Below, piece by piece: positions 37,102-46,039 of a stretch of DNA of 64,000 nucleotides. The translations under genes and the position numbers were made by a program. The notes under the pieces are model-generated. The model made no database searches and was not told where the DNA came from. It saw only the letters and a program-made list of their open reading frames with translations. Within the stretch, counting starts at the first letter, position 1. Each line of letters begins with the position of its first letter. The stretch comes from Bifidobacterium gallicum DSM 20093 = LMG 11596 (lineage in GTDB: Bacteria > Actinomycetota > Actinomycetes > Actinomycetales > Bifidobacteriaceae): the NCBI RefSeq assembly GCF_000741205.1, contig NZ_JGYW01000004.1, positions 248,001 through 312,000 on the forward strand, in the 5' to 3' direction.

Positions 37102-37204
37102 TACAGCGGACGCATTTGGCTGATGCAAATGATTGCATTGGCGCCATGGTCCCGTTCAAGGCTCACGCCACCGGATGAACGGCACCGATGGCACGCGCGG
37201 CACG

Positions 37205-37234
37205 TTGCCAATAGTCAAACAAACCCACTACTGT
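37205..37234 (+). promoter_or_regulatory. Likely gap promoter
   Basis: TTGCCA (37205-37210) and TACTGT (37229-37234) are 18 bases apart, about 100 bases upstream of the gap start. Inferred from consensus match. Confidence 0.4.
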
Positions 37235-37334
37235 AAGACTCGTTGGTTAACCATGGTTTCCGCACGACTATGCCCCACGCATGCAAATACGGGGGTGAAA
37301 GAGTGCGGGAGCTTATCCCCAAGGGAGAAACTAC

Positions 37335-38393
37335 ATGACAGTGAAGATTGGTATCAACGGCTTTGGTCGTATCGGTCGTCTGGCGTTCCGCCGCATCTTC
37401 GAGCTGCAGGCTCGCGGTGGTGAGGCTGCTGGCATCGAAGTCGCAGCTATCAACGATTTGACCACACCCGCCACGCTGGCTTACCTGCTCAAGTACGACA
37501 GCACGCACGGTGTGTTCCGTCACGACGATGGCACGCCGGTCGACGTGAAGGCCACCGAGGATTCCATCATCGTTGATGGCAAGGAATACAAGGTTTACGC
37601 CGAGAAGGATGCCAACGACATTCCGTGGGTCAAGAACGACGGTGTCGAGTATGTGCTCGAGTGCACGGGCTTCTACACCTCGGCTGAGAAGTCGCAGGCC
37701 CACATCAACGCTGGCGCCAAGAAGGTCCTGATCTCCGCTCCTGCCAAGGACGAGACCACGCCGACCGTCGTGTTCGGTGTCAACGAGGATATCCTCAAGG
37801 CTGATGACGTGATCGTGTCCGCTGGTTCCTGCACCACGAACTCGATGGCCGCCATGGTCAAGCTGCTCGACGAGAAGTGGGGCATCAAGGCCGGCTTCAT
37901 GACGACGATTCACGCGTACACGGGCACCCAGATGCTGCTCGACGGCCCTCGCGGCACGAAGACGGGCCGCGATCTGCGCGCCGCCGCCATCAACACGATC
38001 GCTCACTCCACGGGCGCTGCCAAGGCTATCGGCAAGGTCGTTCCTTCCGTGAACGGCAAGCTGCAGGGCCACGCTCAGCGTATCCAGGTGCCGGATGGCT
38101 CGGTCACCGAGCTGACGACCGTGCTCGAGAAGAACGCTACGGTTGACGAGATCAACGCTGCGTTCAAGGAAGCCTTCGAGAACTGCGAGTTCTACGGCTA
38201 CAACGAGGACGCCATTGTCTCCTCCGACATCCTGGGTGACACCCACGGTGGCGTGTTCGATCCTACGCAGACCGACGTGAACGAAGTGGACGGCGTGACG
38301 CTGGCCCGCACCGTGTCGTTCTACGACAACGAGTACGGCTTCACCTCGAACATGATCCGTACGCTGCTCTACTTCGCTGAGATTTCCGAGTGA
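37335..38393 (+). CDS. gap: Glyceraldehyde-3-phosphate dehydrogenase
   Basis: Glycolytic enzyme feeding the lower part of the bifid shunt (352 residues). NAD-binding [15 protein letters not shown], catalytic Cys166 in SAGSCTTNS, the following HAYTGTQ with the catalytic His, and WYDNE-type text read as FYDNEYGF near the C-terminus. A GGGAG site precedes the ATG. Codon use is strongly biased to C-ending codons, as expected for a highly expressed gene. Confidence 0.96.
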   Translation: MTVKIGINGFGRIGRLAFRRIFELQARGGEAAGIEVAAINDLTTPATLAYLLKYDSTHGVFRHDDGTPVDVKATEDSIIVDGKEYKVYAEKDANDIPWVKNDGVEYVLECTGFYTSAEKSQAHINAGAKKVLISAPAKDETTPTVVFGVNEDILKADDVIVSAGSCTTNSMAAMVKLLDEKWGIKAGFMTTIHAYTGTQMLLDGPRGTKTGRDLRAAAINTIAHSTGAAKAIGKVVPSVNGKLQGHAQRIQVPDGSVTELTTVLEKNATVDEINAAFKEAFENCEFYGYNEDAIVSSDILGDTHGGVFDPTQTDVNEVDGVTLARTVSFYDNEYGFTSNMIRTLLYFAEISE

Positions 38394-38480
38394 GCCTTCA
38401 GCAGGTTTTCGGACTCCAGTGAACCGGTAACGTCGCACTAAGCGGTGGTGCCGGGCGGTCGTTTCGGCCAGTACTGCAAC

Positions 38481-38521
38481 AAACATCCCGCTGTCAACGC
38501 ACTGTTGGCAGCGGGATGTTT
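38481..38521 (+). terminator. Bidirectional terminator between gap and ybaK
   Basis: AAACATCCCGCTGTCAAC pairs with GTTGGCAGCGGGATGTTT (one G-U pair) across a 5-base loop, followed by T-rich sequence. It serves convergent genes. Confidence 0.85.
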
Positions 38522-38562
38522 CTTATTTCTGTTTGCGGTGCTGAGGGTGCCGTAGCCTCCGG

Positions 38563-39069
38563 TCACCACGTCGCTATGGGCGCCGCCGTCGCATCCAACA
38601 CAGCCAGCAGGTCGTGGGGATTGACACCCACGGAGAACCCGCGTTTGCCGCCGGAGACGAGTATCTGGTCGAAGGCGAGCGCGCTGTCGTCGAGCACGGT
38701 GGCGTGATGCGTTTTTTGGCCGAATGGGGAAATACCGCCCACGACGTATCCGCTTTCGCGCATGGCGACTTTGGGGTCGGCCATTGCGGCTTTTTTGTCG
38801 CCAACGGCGGCGGCCAGCGCTTTCAAGTCCATATGGCCGCTGACGGGCACGACGCCAACCACGCGGCGCGAGCCCGTGTCGGCCATCAATGTTTTGAATA
38901 CTTGCGCTTCGTCAAAGCCGAGTTTGCGTGCGGCTTCAATGCCGTAGCCGTCGTCCATGTCGTCGTTGGAGTGCTCGTATTCGTAGCAGGTGAACGGCAC
39001 GCCGGCGTGTTCGAGTTGCACGGTGGCCGGTGTGGAGCCTGCGCCTTTCACATGTTTCTTCTTTGCCAT
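38563..39069 (-). CDS. ybaK: YbaK/EbsC-type Cys-tRNA(Pro) deacylase
   Basis: Editing protein that hydrolyses misacylated tRNA (168 residues). KKKHVKGAGSTPATVQLEHAGVPFTCYEYEH is the standard YbaK opening, followed by EAARKLGFDEAQVFKTLMA with the conserved Lys, and VVGGISPFGQKTHHATVLDDSA. The ATG at 39069 is used; MRPMMGR at 39090 is possible. A 10-bp inverted repeat overlaps the start. Confidence 0.9.
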   Translation of the reverse strand: MAKKKHVKGAGSTPATVQLEHAGVPFTCYEYEHSNDDMDDGYGIEAARKLGFDEAQVFKTLMADTGSRRVVGVVPVSGHMDLKALAAAVGDKKAAMADPKVAMRESGYVVGGISPFGQKTHHATVLDDSALAFDQILVSGGKRGFSVGVNPHDLLAVLDATAAPIATW

Positions 39070-39092
39070 GCGACCCATCATAGGTCGCATGG
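39066..39092. repeat. Perfect inverted repeat over the ybaK start
   Basis: CCATGCGACC and GGTCGCATGG flank 7 bases, covering the start codon region. It could form an mRNA hairpin that hides the start, or bind a dimeric regulator. Confidence 0.6.
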
Positions 39093-39158
39093 TTGCATGG
39101 TTCGTCGCTCAGCTGGTTTCCAATGTCGCCAGCGAGTGGGATATGGCTGTTGGATGGT

Positions 39159-40142
39159 TTACCGCGCCATGGCGCGCACGGGTGCGGGCAGTACGAAATG
39201 CATGTCTTCGTTGACGGCTTGCACACTTTCCAGATCAGTGAAACCCAGTGCTTGCAGATGGTCGATCACGCCTTGCACGAGCGTGTCGGGCACGGATGCG
39301 CCTGACGAGACGCCCACGGATTGCAGGCCGTCGAACCATGTGTCGTCCAATTCGCTCGCATCGTCCACGCGATGGGCACGTGTGGCGTCGCCCAATGCTT
39401 CGGCCGCAACTTCCATGAGTCGCACCGAGTTTGAGGAGTTGGCTGAACCCACAATGATGACGGCGTCGGCGTGTTCGGCTACGAGTTTGACTGCTGCCTG
39501 GCGGTTCGATGTGGCATAGCAGATGTCGGAGCTGGGCGGCATTTCGATCCATGGGAACCGTTCTTTGAGTGCCGCGATCGTGTCGGCTGTTTCGTCCACG
39601 CTGAGCGTGGTTTGCGTGAGCAGCACGAGCTTTGTGGATTCGTCAAAGTCGAGGCTTTGCACATCGCCGGCCCGTTCAATCAGATGCACGTGTTCGGGAC
39701 TCTCCCCTACCACGCCCACGGCTTCATCATGGCCTTGGTGGCCAATGTAGACAATCTCATAGCCTTGACCCACGTAGCGTTGTACTTCACGATGCACTTT
39801 GCCTACGAGCGGGCAGGTGGCGTCCACAATCATCAGTCCACGTTCTTTGGCCACGCGTTGCACATCGGGAGATACGCCATGGGCTGAGAACACGATTGGA
39901 ATGCCGGCTTGTGCGGCCTGATCGGGAATCTCGTCGAGTTCTTCAACGAACACGGCGCCTTGGTCGGTTAGTTCCTGGACCACATGCTTGTTGTGCACGA
40001 TCTGACGGCGCACATACACGGGTGGCAAGCCTGGTTCACGAGGTGTGGTGGCGGTTTTCAAAATGGTTTGCACGGTAACGATGGCCCGGTCAACACCAGC
40101 GCAAAAACCACGCGGATCGGCAAGCACAATGCGTTTGGCCAT
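39159..40142 (-). CDS. ispH: 4-hydroxy-3-methylbut-2-enyl diphosphate reductase
   Basis: Last step of the MEP isoprenoid pathway, an iron-sulfur enzyme (327 residues). The three cluster cysteines are in ADPRGFCAGVDRA (Cys14), VDATCPLVGKVHREV and SSDICYATSNRQ. Substrate-site motifs SAHGVSP, IGHQGHDEAVGV and GSANSSNSVRL are intact. The start MAKRIVLADPRG at 40142 gives the usual family length; a longer frame runs to 40256. The ribosome site (AAGGAA) lies somewhat far upstream. Confidence 0.95.
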   Translation of the reverse strand: MAKRIVLADPRGFCAGVDRAIVTVQTILKTATTPREPGLPPVYVRRQIVHNKHVVQELTDQGAVFVEELDEIPDQAAQAGIPIVFSAHGVSPDVQRVAKERGLMIVDATCPLVGKVHREVQRYVGQGYEIVYIGHQGHDEAVGVVGESPEHVHLIERAGDVQSLDFDESTKLVLLTQTTLSVDETADTIAALKERFPWIEMPPSSDICYATSNRQAAVKLVAEHADAVIIVGSANSSNSVRLMEVAAEALGDATRAHRVDDASELDDTWFDGLQSVGVSSGASVPDTLVQGVIDHLQALGFTDLESVQAVNEDMHFVLPAPVRAMAR

Positions 40143-40293
40143 AAGAAATGGGGTTCCTTCCCTGCGTTGAACAACATCACTTAGCTTAGCTGACACTTCC
40201 AACACCCGTGGCAGCAAAAAAGCCGCTACACTGGTCGGTGAACTTATTTCACTCATTTACCTAACCACTATCTATTCACGTTGGAGTAGCTCA

Positions 40294-41271
40294 ATGACGA
40301 GTACACAATCATCTTGTTCATGTTCGTTGCCGCCTCGCACAGGGCAGCAATACTCGATTCGGCACGGCGATTACGCGGCTGTGGTCACACAATTGGGCGC
40401 CACATTGCGCGCACTGACCTACCAGGGTGAAGACGTGATCGAGTCCACAGGGGCTGATGATATTGTCAGCTGCTGCCAAGGCCAATTGCTCGTACCATTC
40501 CCGAACCGTATTGCGAACGCCACGTACGAGTTTGACGGCTGCGAGTATGTGTTGCCGATTGACGAGCATGAGCGTCATACCGCCATTCATGGCTATGGGT
40601 ATCGCGCGTTTTGGACACTCATCGATTTGCGTGAAGATGAAGTCACGTTGCAATGGCGTGTGCCCAACATGGAAGGCTATCCGTTCGATCTGGTAGTCAA
40701 CACCACCTACCGGTTGGACGACGACGGCATACACATCCGCGTGTGCGCCACGAACCATGGCCAGAACACGGCCCCTTGGGCATTGGGCATCCACCCATGG
40801 ATTTCGAACGGCAAACATCATTATGGTGATGCGATTGACGCCGACAACGCCGCCTGCACGTTGCAAATCCCGGCAGCCTCGCATGTGTGTGTCGATAACA
40901 ACCTGATTCCCACGGGCGTGGAGAGTGTGGATGGCACGAAGTTCGATTTCCGTGAAGGCCTGGCGCTCACGCAGCAGCCGTATGATGATGCGCTGACCGA
41001 TGTGGCGCATGACGAGTCCGGTTGGACGTCCGCATTGTTCACGCGCCCCGACGGCATGGTGGTGCGCGTGGCCGGAGATGAAACGATTACTTCGTTCCAG
41101 GTGTGCACCGGCACGGGATTCCCGCCACCCAAGCATCCGGCCGGTGTGGCGATTGAACCGCAAACCGCCTATGCGAACGCGTTCAACACGAAGCGTGATC
41201 TCATTGCGATTGAAGCCGGTCAGACAAGCGAAACGAACATGCTGATCAGCGTGGTGCACGGCCTCGACTGA
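40294..41271 (+). CDS. Aldose 1-epimerase family protein
   Basis: Interconverts sugar anomers (325 residues). A Cys/Ser-rich N-terminus is followed by the galactose mutarotase fold: LVPFPNRIANATYEFDG (conserved Arg), HGYGYRAFW (catalytic His region), ALGIHPWIS (second His) and AIEPQTAYANAF with the catalytic Glu. A GGAG site precedes the ATG. The glucose/galactose preference cannot be told. A terminator follows. Confidence 0.9.
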   Translation: MTSTQSSCSCSLPPRTGQQYSIRHGDYAAVVTQLGATLRALTYQGEDVIESTGADDIVSCCQGQLLVPFPNRIANATYEFDGCEYVLPIDEHERHTAIHGYGYRAFWTLIDLREDEVTLQWRVPNMEGYPFDLVVNTTYRLDDDGIHIRVCATNHGQNTAPWALGIHPWISNGKHHYGDAIDADNAACTLQIPAASHVCVDNNLIPTGVESVDGTKFDFREGLALTQQPYDDALTDVAHDESGWTSALFTRPDGMVVRVAGDETITSFQVCTGTGFPPPKHPAGVAIEPQTAYANAFNTKRDLIAIEAGQTSETNMLISVVHGLD

Positions 41272-41319
41272 TGCCGGCCTGAGTGCCACCCGTCCGAACC
41301 GGTGAACCTCAACTATCGA

Positions 41320-41355
41320 CACGCCGCATGCTCCTGTACGGGGGCATGCGGCGTG
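41320..41355 (+). terminator. Terminator after aldose epimerase gene
   Basis: CACGCCGCATGC pairs perfectly with GCATGCGGCGTG across a 12-base loop. Confidence 0.8.
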
Positions 41356-41378
41356 CCTGTATAGTGTGCCGAATATGC

Positions 41379-41412
41379 GAACAGGCTCGAACCTCGGGGT
41401 TCGAGCCTGTTC
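41379..41412 (-). terminator. Terminator after the bL37 gene
   Basis: GAACAGGCTCGAAC pairs perfectly with GTTCGAGCCTGTTC across a 6-base loop, 36 bases after the bL37 stop on the minus strand. Confidence 0.8.
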
Positions 41413-41447
41413 GCTCTATCGCTTGATCGGCCTAGGCCGTCACCAAC

Positions 41448-41522
41448 TCAGGCGTTGGGACGCTTGCCGTGGTTGGCCTTCTTCTTACGGCGATCCTTGC
41501 GCTTGCGGCCGCGCATACCCAT
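41448..41522 (-). CDS. Ribosomal protein bL37 (24 residues)
   Basis: A very small basic protein beginning MGMRGRKRKDRRKKK and ending ANHGKRPNA. The ANHGKRPNA end and RGRK-rich start match the 24-residue actinobacterial large-subunit protein bL37 known from mycobacterial ribosome structures. An AAAGGAG site lies 7 bases before the ATG, and a strong terminator follows. It has no adjacent partner genes. Confidence 0.85.
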   Translation of the reverse strand: MGMRGRKRKDRRKKKANHGKRPNA

Positions 41523-41637
41523 GATGGTCTCCTTTGCTTGAACGTGTTCGTAAGCCTACGGGATTATCGCACACCAACGCGACGTTTCGCCAGTCACCCC
41601 TGTGACGGTCTGCCGCTTGGCATGCGCAAACACGCCG

Positions 41638-42111
41638 CTAGTCATGCACCTCGCGGTGGATGATTGTGGCATGCATCAGGCTCGTGCTCGTGCCTTGCAT
41701 GCCCGTCACACTCGTGACATGTGTGACATGCGTGATGGACGACGTCTGGCGGCGACGTTCCTCACAACATCGGTCCAACGTGGCGCGGATGCGCTCATAG
41801 AGGCATTCCGGTGCGGTTTGCGGACGCAGCATCGTGCGCATGCGTTCAATGAGCATGGCTTCCAGTTCATCGCAACTGCTCATGTCGAAGCAAGTGGTGG
41901 CCGTGCACGATTCCACACACTCGGCATCATGATCATCTTGGCCACCAGCAGTGTCAGCCATCTGATCTGCAGTTTGGTCAGTCATGTGGTCAGCTGTTTG
42001 GTCAGCCGCCGGTGAGGCGGTTGCGGGAGTGAACCCTGCCACGCGGCCTGGTGCCGGCTGCGATGGGTCCAAAGGCTCAGGTGCGCTACCGGATACGACG
42101 TTATCGTTCAT
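41638..42111 (-). CDS. Putative anti-sigma factor of the SigR/RsrA type, divergent
   Basis: A 157-residue protein whose start overlaps the stop of the SigR-like gene by 4 bases, the usual place of rsrA. A low-complexity N-terminus (repeats of DQTAD, MTDQTADQMAD) leads to a Cys-containing helical segment: SCDELEAMLIERMRTML, ECLYERIRATLDRCCEERRRQ. RsrA proteins carry a His-x3-Cys-x2-Cys zinc site there. Here the His is absent and the last cysteines are adjacent (CC). The C-terminus has His/Thr/Val repeats (THVTHVTSVTG). Whether it still senses thiol stress is uncertain. Confidence 0.65.
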   Translation of the reverse strand: MNDNVVSGSAPEPLDPSQPAPGRVAGFTPATASPAADQTADHMTDQTADQMADTAGGQDDHDAECVESCTATTCFDMSSCDELEAMLIERMRTMLRPQTAPECLYERIRATLDRCCEERRRQTSSITHVTHVTSVTGMQGTSTSLMHATIIHREVHD

Positions 42112-42902
42112 TGTGCGTTCCCTCCCGTAGTGCCGTGCGTGGCCTGGTGTGCCGGTTTACCCGTTTTCGTGGCAGCAGTGTGTTCATGGTCTGATCCCAT
42201 GCCGTATCCGCGTTCCTGCGCGTATTGCGCGAGCTCTTGCTTGAGTTGCGTGCGCGCGCGATTCAGACGGCTCATGACCGTGCCAATCTTGATGCCCTGC
42301 TCCTGAGCGACCTGCTTGTACGGTTTGCCATCAATGGCCGCGTCAATGAACACTTGGCGACGTTCTGGCGGCAGATTGTTGAGCGCACGCATGATTTCTT
42401 CGGGCGCGAACGCATCAAGGTATTCCTGCTCGGCTGATTTGAGCTCTTCGGGAGCATGCGCTGAAGCGGCATAAATATCCCAGTCGTCATATTCGCCAGT
42501 GGCGCCGTTGGCACGCTGTGGCCGGCGCTTGGCTTTGGCGTACTGGTTGAAGAACGCGTTCTTTTCAATCGTGGTCATCCACGCTTCAAAATTCGAGCCC
42601 GGACGGAACGAATCAAACGCTTTGAACCCACGTTCAAACGTGTCTTGCACGAGGTCTTGCGCGTCTTCGGGATTGTTCGTGAACTTCATGGCTTGGCGAT
42701 ACAACGCATCAACGGCCGGCAGAGCCAATGCCTCGAATCGTGCGCGACGTTCTTCTTCCGATTCGGCTGGCACCGATGGTTGGGGACGTGAGGCGAGCGC
42801 GGTTGCGGCTGACGCTGGGGCCTCGGCTTGCAAGCCGGGCGTTTGCGTATTTTCGTCCGCACCGCCGTATTGGGGTATTTGCTGTGCTATCACAGGCATC
42901 AT
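42108..42902 (-). CDS. sigR: RNA polymerase ECF sigma factor, SigR/SigH type
   Basis: Alternative sigma factor for thiol-oxidative and heat stress in Actinobacteria (264 residues). Region 2: DALYRQAMKFTNNPEDAQDLVQDTFERGFKAFDSFRPGSNFEAWM. Region 4: LPPERRQVFIDAAIDGKPYKQVAQEQGIKIGTVMSRLNRARTQL. The text PEDAQDLVQDT with NFEAWM places it with SigR/SigH. The start at 42902 gives the family's usual N-terminal length; an open frame extends to 43034. It is coupled to the anti-sigma gene by a 4-base overlap. Confidence 0.85.
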   Translation of the reverse strand: MMPVIAQQIPQYGGADENTQTPGLQAEAPASAATALASRPQPSVPAESEEERRARFEALALPAVDALYRQAMKFTNNPEDAQDLVQDTFERGFKAFDSFRPGSNFEAWMTTIEKNAFFNQYAKAKRRPQRANGATGEYDDWDIYAASAHAPEELKSAEQEYLDAFAPEEIMRALNNLPPERRQVFIDAAIDGKPYKQVAQEQGIKIGTVMSRLNRARTQLKQELAQYAQERGYGMGSDHEHTAATKTGKPAHQATHGTTGGNAQ

Positions 42903-43097
42903 TCTATAAACCCAGTCTGAGTGTTCGCCGTGCGCGGCTTCGTCGCATTGGCCGTCACCAGCTACCACTGTTCCCGACGGCACCCTTGGCGTGGCAGTAT
43001 GCGGTCCATGCAAGCCGTATCGCTTGGCGCCCATGTCGTTACCGGCGTGTGATTAGAATGCCATGGCAGAAGCGTGAATAGAAAGCGATGGCATCAG

Positions 43098-44672
43098 ATG
43101 GCTTTAAGTCTCGAATCCGCAGCGGCATTGTTGTTTGAGCATGGGTTGTTGCGTGAGATTATCACTCGTGATGGTTGGACGCTCAATCCTTCGGATGTTC
43201 CCGGGTATCGCGACCAGGTGACCGGGTTGACGTATTCAACCACACAGGTCGTCCCAGGTTCGGCGCTCGTATGCAAAGGCCGGTTCCGCGCCGAGTATTT
43301 GCAAGATATTGATCAGCAACGTCTTGCCTGGTATGTGGCGACTGAGGATTACAGCGCATACACGGCCGCTCCGGGTTTGATTGTCAACAATGCCACGCAA
43401 GCGTTGAGCCTGTTGGCTGCCGCGTATTACGACTATCCGCAGGATGAGCTGACGGTGATCGGCATTACCGGCACCAAAGGTAAAACAACGACGGCTTATT
43501 TCACGCAGGCCATGTTGAACGCGTTGTCGGGTGGCAAATGCGCGTTGTTCTCGTCCAATGACAATTGCATTGATGGCGTGCACTATGTGGAGTCCGATTT
43601 GACTACACCTGAATCGTTGGACGCGTTCCGCATGATGCGTCAGGCTCGCGAACATGGCATGGAATATCTTGTCATGGAGGTGTCGAGTCAGTCATACAAG
43701 GTCAATCGCGTCTACGGATTGCATTTTGATGTGGCCGGTTTCTTGAACATCTCCCCCGACCATGTTTCCCCCATTGAGCATCCCACGTTTGAGGATTATT
43801 TGTATTGCAAACGTCAGATCATTGCGAATACGAGTGCGCTCGTGTTGGGTGCGGATTGTGACCATGTGCGCCTGTTGTTGCAGGATGCGCATTTGCATGA
43901 TGTGCCTGTCACCTTGTTCGGTACTGAGGATTCCACGTTGCCTGATGATGGTCAGAGCACGCCGCTTGGACTCGTCACGGTTGGTGCGGCCGATGAACGC
44001 CATGACCGGTTTGATGTGACGGTGTTTGGCGATCCTGCCGGTTCGATTGCGTTGGCGATGCCGGGTGACTTCAATTATGTCAATGCGGCGGCGGCCATCG
44101 CGTTGATTGAAGCGGCCGGAGTGCCGTTCAACGCCGACGTCGCCTATAAAGCGTTGGACGAGGTGCGTATTGCGGGCCGTATGGAAACCACACGTGATGA
44201 CGAGTCGAACACCGTGGTCATTGTGGATTACGCGCATAATGGCATTTCGGTCACATCGGTATTGGATTACGTGGATTTGCAGTGGGGCCAGGAGCAGCCT
44301 TCAATCACACTGATCACGGGTTCGGCTGGTGGCAAGGCGCTTGACCGTCGCGAGGAGATGGTCAGGGCCGCCGAACAACGTATCGACCATTTCATTTTCA
44401 CGACCGACGATCCCAACGAGGAACCCGTGCAAGATATTTGCGAACACATGGCGTCATACATCCAGGCGCCCGATGTGCGCCACAGCATCATCCTTGACCG
44501 CGCCCAAGCCATTGCAAGCGCTATTGAGGAAGCTCGCGCCGACGACTCAGGTCGTTTGCATGTCATCCTGGCGTTGGGCAAAGGTGAGGAACGCTGGATC
44601 AAGGCGCATGGCAAGCATATGCCCTACGAGGGTGACGACCATGTGGTCGCCCGCTTGTTGCACCGTTTATGA
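43098..44672 (+). CDS. murE: UDP-N-acetylmuramoyl-tripeptide synthetase (MurE)
   Basis: Adds the third stem-peptide residue in peptidoglycan synthesis (524 residues). ATP loop GITGTKGKTTTAYF (about 122-135), TTPESLDAFRMM, MEVSSQSY with the carbamylated-Lys region, NISPDHVSPIEHPTFEDYLYCKRQI, and C-terminal VIVDYAHNGISV. The residue-selecting motif reads DDPN (about 437-440), the form of Lys/Orn-adding enzymes rather than the DNPR of diaminopimelate enzymes. An alternative GTG start lies at 43074. It is outside the division cluster and next to a FemAB gene. Confidence 0.92.
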   Translation: MALSLESAAALLFEHGLLREIITRDGWTLNPSDVPGYRDQVTGLTYSTTQVVPGSALVCKGRFRAEYLQDIDQQRLAWYVATEDYSAYTAAPGLIVNNATQALSLLAAAYYDYPQDELTVIGITGTKGKTTTAYFTQAMLNALSGGKCALFSSNDNCIDGVHYVESDLTTPESLDAFRMMRQAREHGMEYLVMEVSSQSYKVNRVYGLHFDVAGFLNISPDHVSPIEHPTFEDYLYCKRQIIANTSALVLGADCDHVRLLLQDAHLHDVPVTLFGTEDSTLPDDGQSTPLGLVTVGAADERHDRFDVTVFGDPAGSIALAMPGDFNYVNAAAAIALIEAAGVPFNADVAYKALDEVRIAGRMETTRDDESNTVVIVDYAHNGISVTSVLDYVDLQWGQEQPSITLITGSAGGKALDRREEMVRAAEQRIDHFIFTTDDPNEEPVQDICEHMASYIQAPDVRHSIILDRAQAIASAIEEARADDSGRLHVILALGKGEERWIKAHGKHMPYEGDDHVVARLLHRL

Positions 44673-44775
44673 GCCCGCACACCTCCACATCTACACATCT
44701 ACACGCCCTTAATGCGGCGTCAAGCAGCCTCAAGCCGCGCATAATCAGCACAGAACCAAGGAGTACAAAACGCCC

Positions 44776-45873
44776 ATGATGATCATTGAACGTGTGCCCG
44801 CCGCCACGATGGAAGAAGAAGCCAAAGACCACGGCATGGCACTGCCGATTGAACAAACCGGCGTATGGGCGGATTTCCAGGCCGACGTGCCTGGCCGCAT
44901 GCCGTGGGGCATGCTGCTCGTGCGCGACCGCGACGCCCAAGGCGCCATTGTGGCCGTGATTTCGCTCATCCGCATGGACACGCACGGCTATTCCTACTTG
45001 CGCGCCATGCACGGGCCCGTATGGGCATCCAAGCCCACAGCTGAACAGGAGCAGCAGCTCATTGACGCGCTGGTCGCCTATGTGCGTTCCCATGACCGTC
45101 ATATCGCGTTTTTGCGTATTGACACTTGGTATGACCACGCCGACGTGCTACCCGTACTCTCGACCGTGCCGTACAACGAAACCGTTGTCGTCGACCTGAC
45201 GGGCGGCGAAGAGGCAATTTTGTCGCGCATGAAGAGCCGCGGCCGCCGTGACGTGCGCAAGGCCATGCGTGAAAGCCCGGCCACGATTGCGAACGAAACA
45301 GCACAAGCTGTCAAGGATTTTTCTGAGTACTACCAGGTCATGGTGGACACCGCGGCACGCGACGGGTTCTCCCCGGCTCCGATGAGCGATTACGTTGACA
45401 TGCTTGTCAAGTTGGGCGATCATGCGCGACTCTATGCGGCGCGTGTGGATGGCGCCGTGCACGCGTGGACGATCATCACACTGCATGGCACATCGGTCGT
45501 CTACTACTACGCTTGCATGGCCAGCGATGCGCGCAATGAGAAAATCCCCGACAAGATGCTCGGCCAAATCATGACGGAACTGGGTGATGAAGGCTTCACC
45601 ACTATGGATTTGATGGGTATCGGTAACGATTTCGCTCCCTCGCTCAAATCCTTGAACAATTTCAAGACGAAGTTCGCTAAGGAAACCACGACGATTGCCG
45701 GCGGCCACGACATCCCGATCAAAAAGGGCTTGTATCGCACGCTGACCCTACTCAAATCCGCGCGTGCCAAACTGCGTGGCCTCAAGCATCATGACACGAA
45801 CACTGATCAGGACCACACTGCAGCGAAGACCAAAGGCCAGGACGACACTGCGAAGGCGGCCGCCAAACAGTGA
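44776..45873 (+). CDS. FemAB-family peptidoglycan bridge aminoacyltransferase
   Basis: Transfers amino acids from aminoacyl-tRNA to the stem-peptide side chain, building the interpeptide bridge (365 residues). GVWADFQADVPGRMPWG, FLRIDTWYD, SRMKSRGRRDVRKAMRE and the C-terminal GIGNDFAPSLKSLNNFKTKF are typical FemAB segments, forming two GNAT-like lobes. A Lys/Asp-rich tail follows. An AAGGAG site precedes the ATG. Its position 103 bases after murE fits sequential action on the same peptide. Confidence 0.88.
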   Translation: MMIIERVPAATMEEEAKDHGMALPIEQTGVWADFQADVPGRMPWGMLLVRDRDAQGAIVAVISLIRMDTHGYSYLRAMHGPVWASKPTAEQEQQLIDALVAYVRSHDRHIAFLRIDTWYDHADVLPVLSTVPYNETVVVDLTGGEEAILSRMKSRGRRDVRKAMRESPATIANETAQAVKDFSEYYQVMVDTAARDGFSPAPMSDYVDMLVKLGDHARLYAARVDGAVHAWTIITLHGTSVVYYYACMASDARNEKIPDKMLGQIMTELGDEGFTTMDLMGIGNDFAPSLKSLNNFKTKFAKETTTIAGGHDIPIKKGLYRTLTLLKSARAKLRGLKHHDTNTDQDHTAAKTKGQDDTAKAAAKQ

Positions 45874-45984
45874 GGCGCCTGTGAAGAGCATTGCGACGGG
45901 CACGGGCCGGGTGGCAGAAATCAGTATTGTCCTCACGCCCATGAACGCCGTGCCCACGCTGCTGCGAAACCAGCCGAGCAATAG

Positions 45985-46019
45985 TGCAGCCCCGCCAACC
46001 GTACCGGTTTGACGGGGCT
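45985..46019. terminator. Terminator between the FemAB gene and folC
   Basis: CAGCCCCG pairs with CGGGGCTG with an inner weak stem. It lies between convergent genes. Confidence 0.65.
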
Positions 46020-46039
46020 GAAGCGTGCTGGAACAGCGT

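Noticed and set aside
37245-37258. Palindromic GGTTAACC upstream of gap as an operator
   Set aside because: It is short and has no second copy in the window; not enough to support a regulator site.
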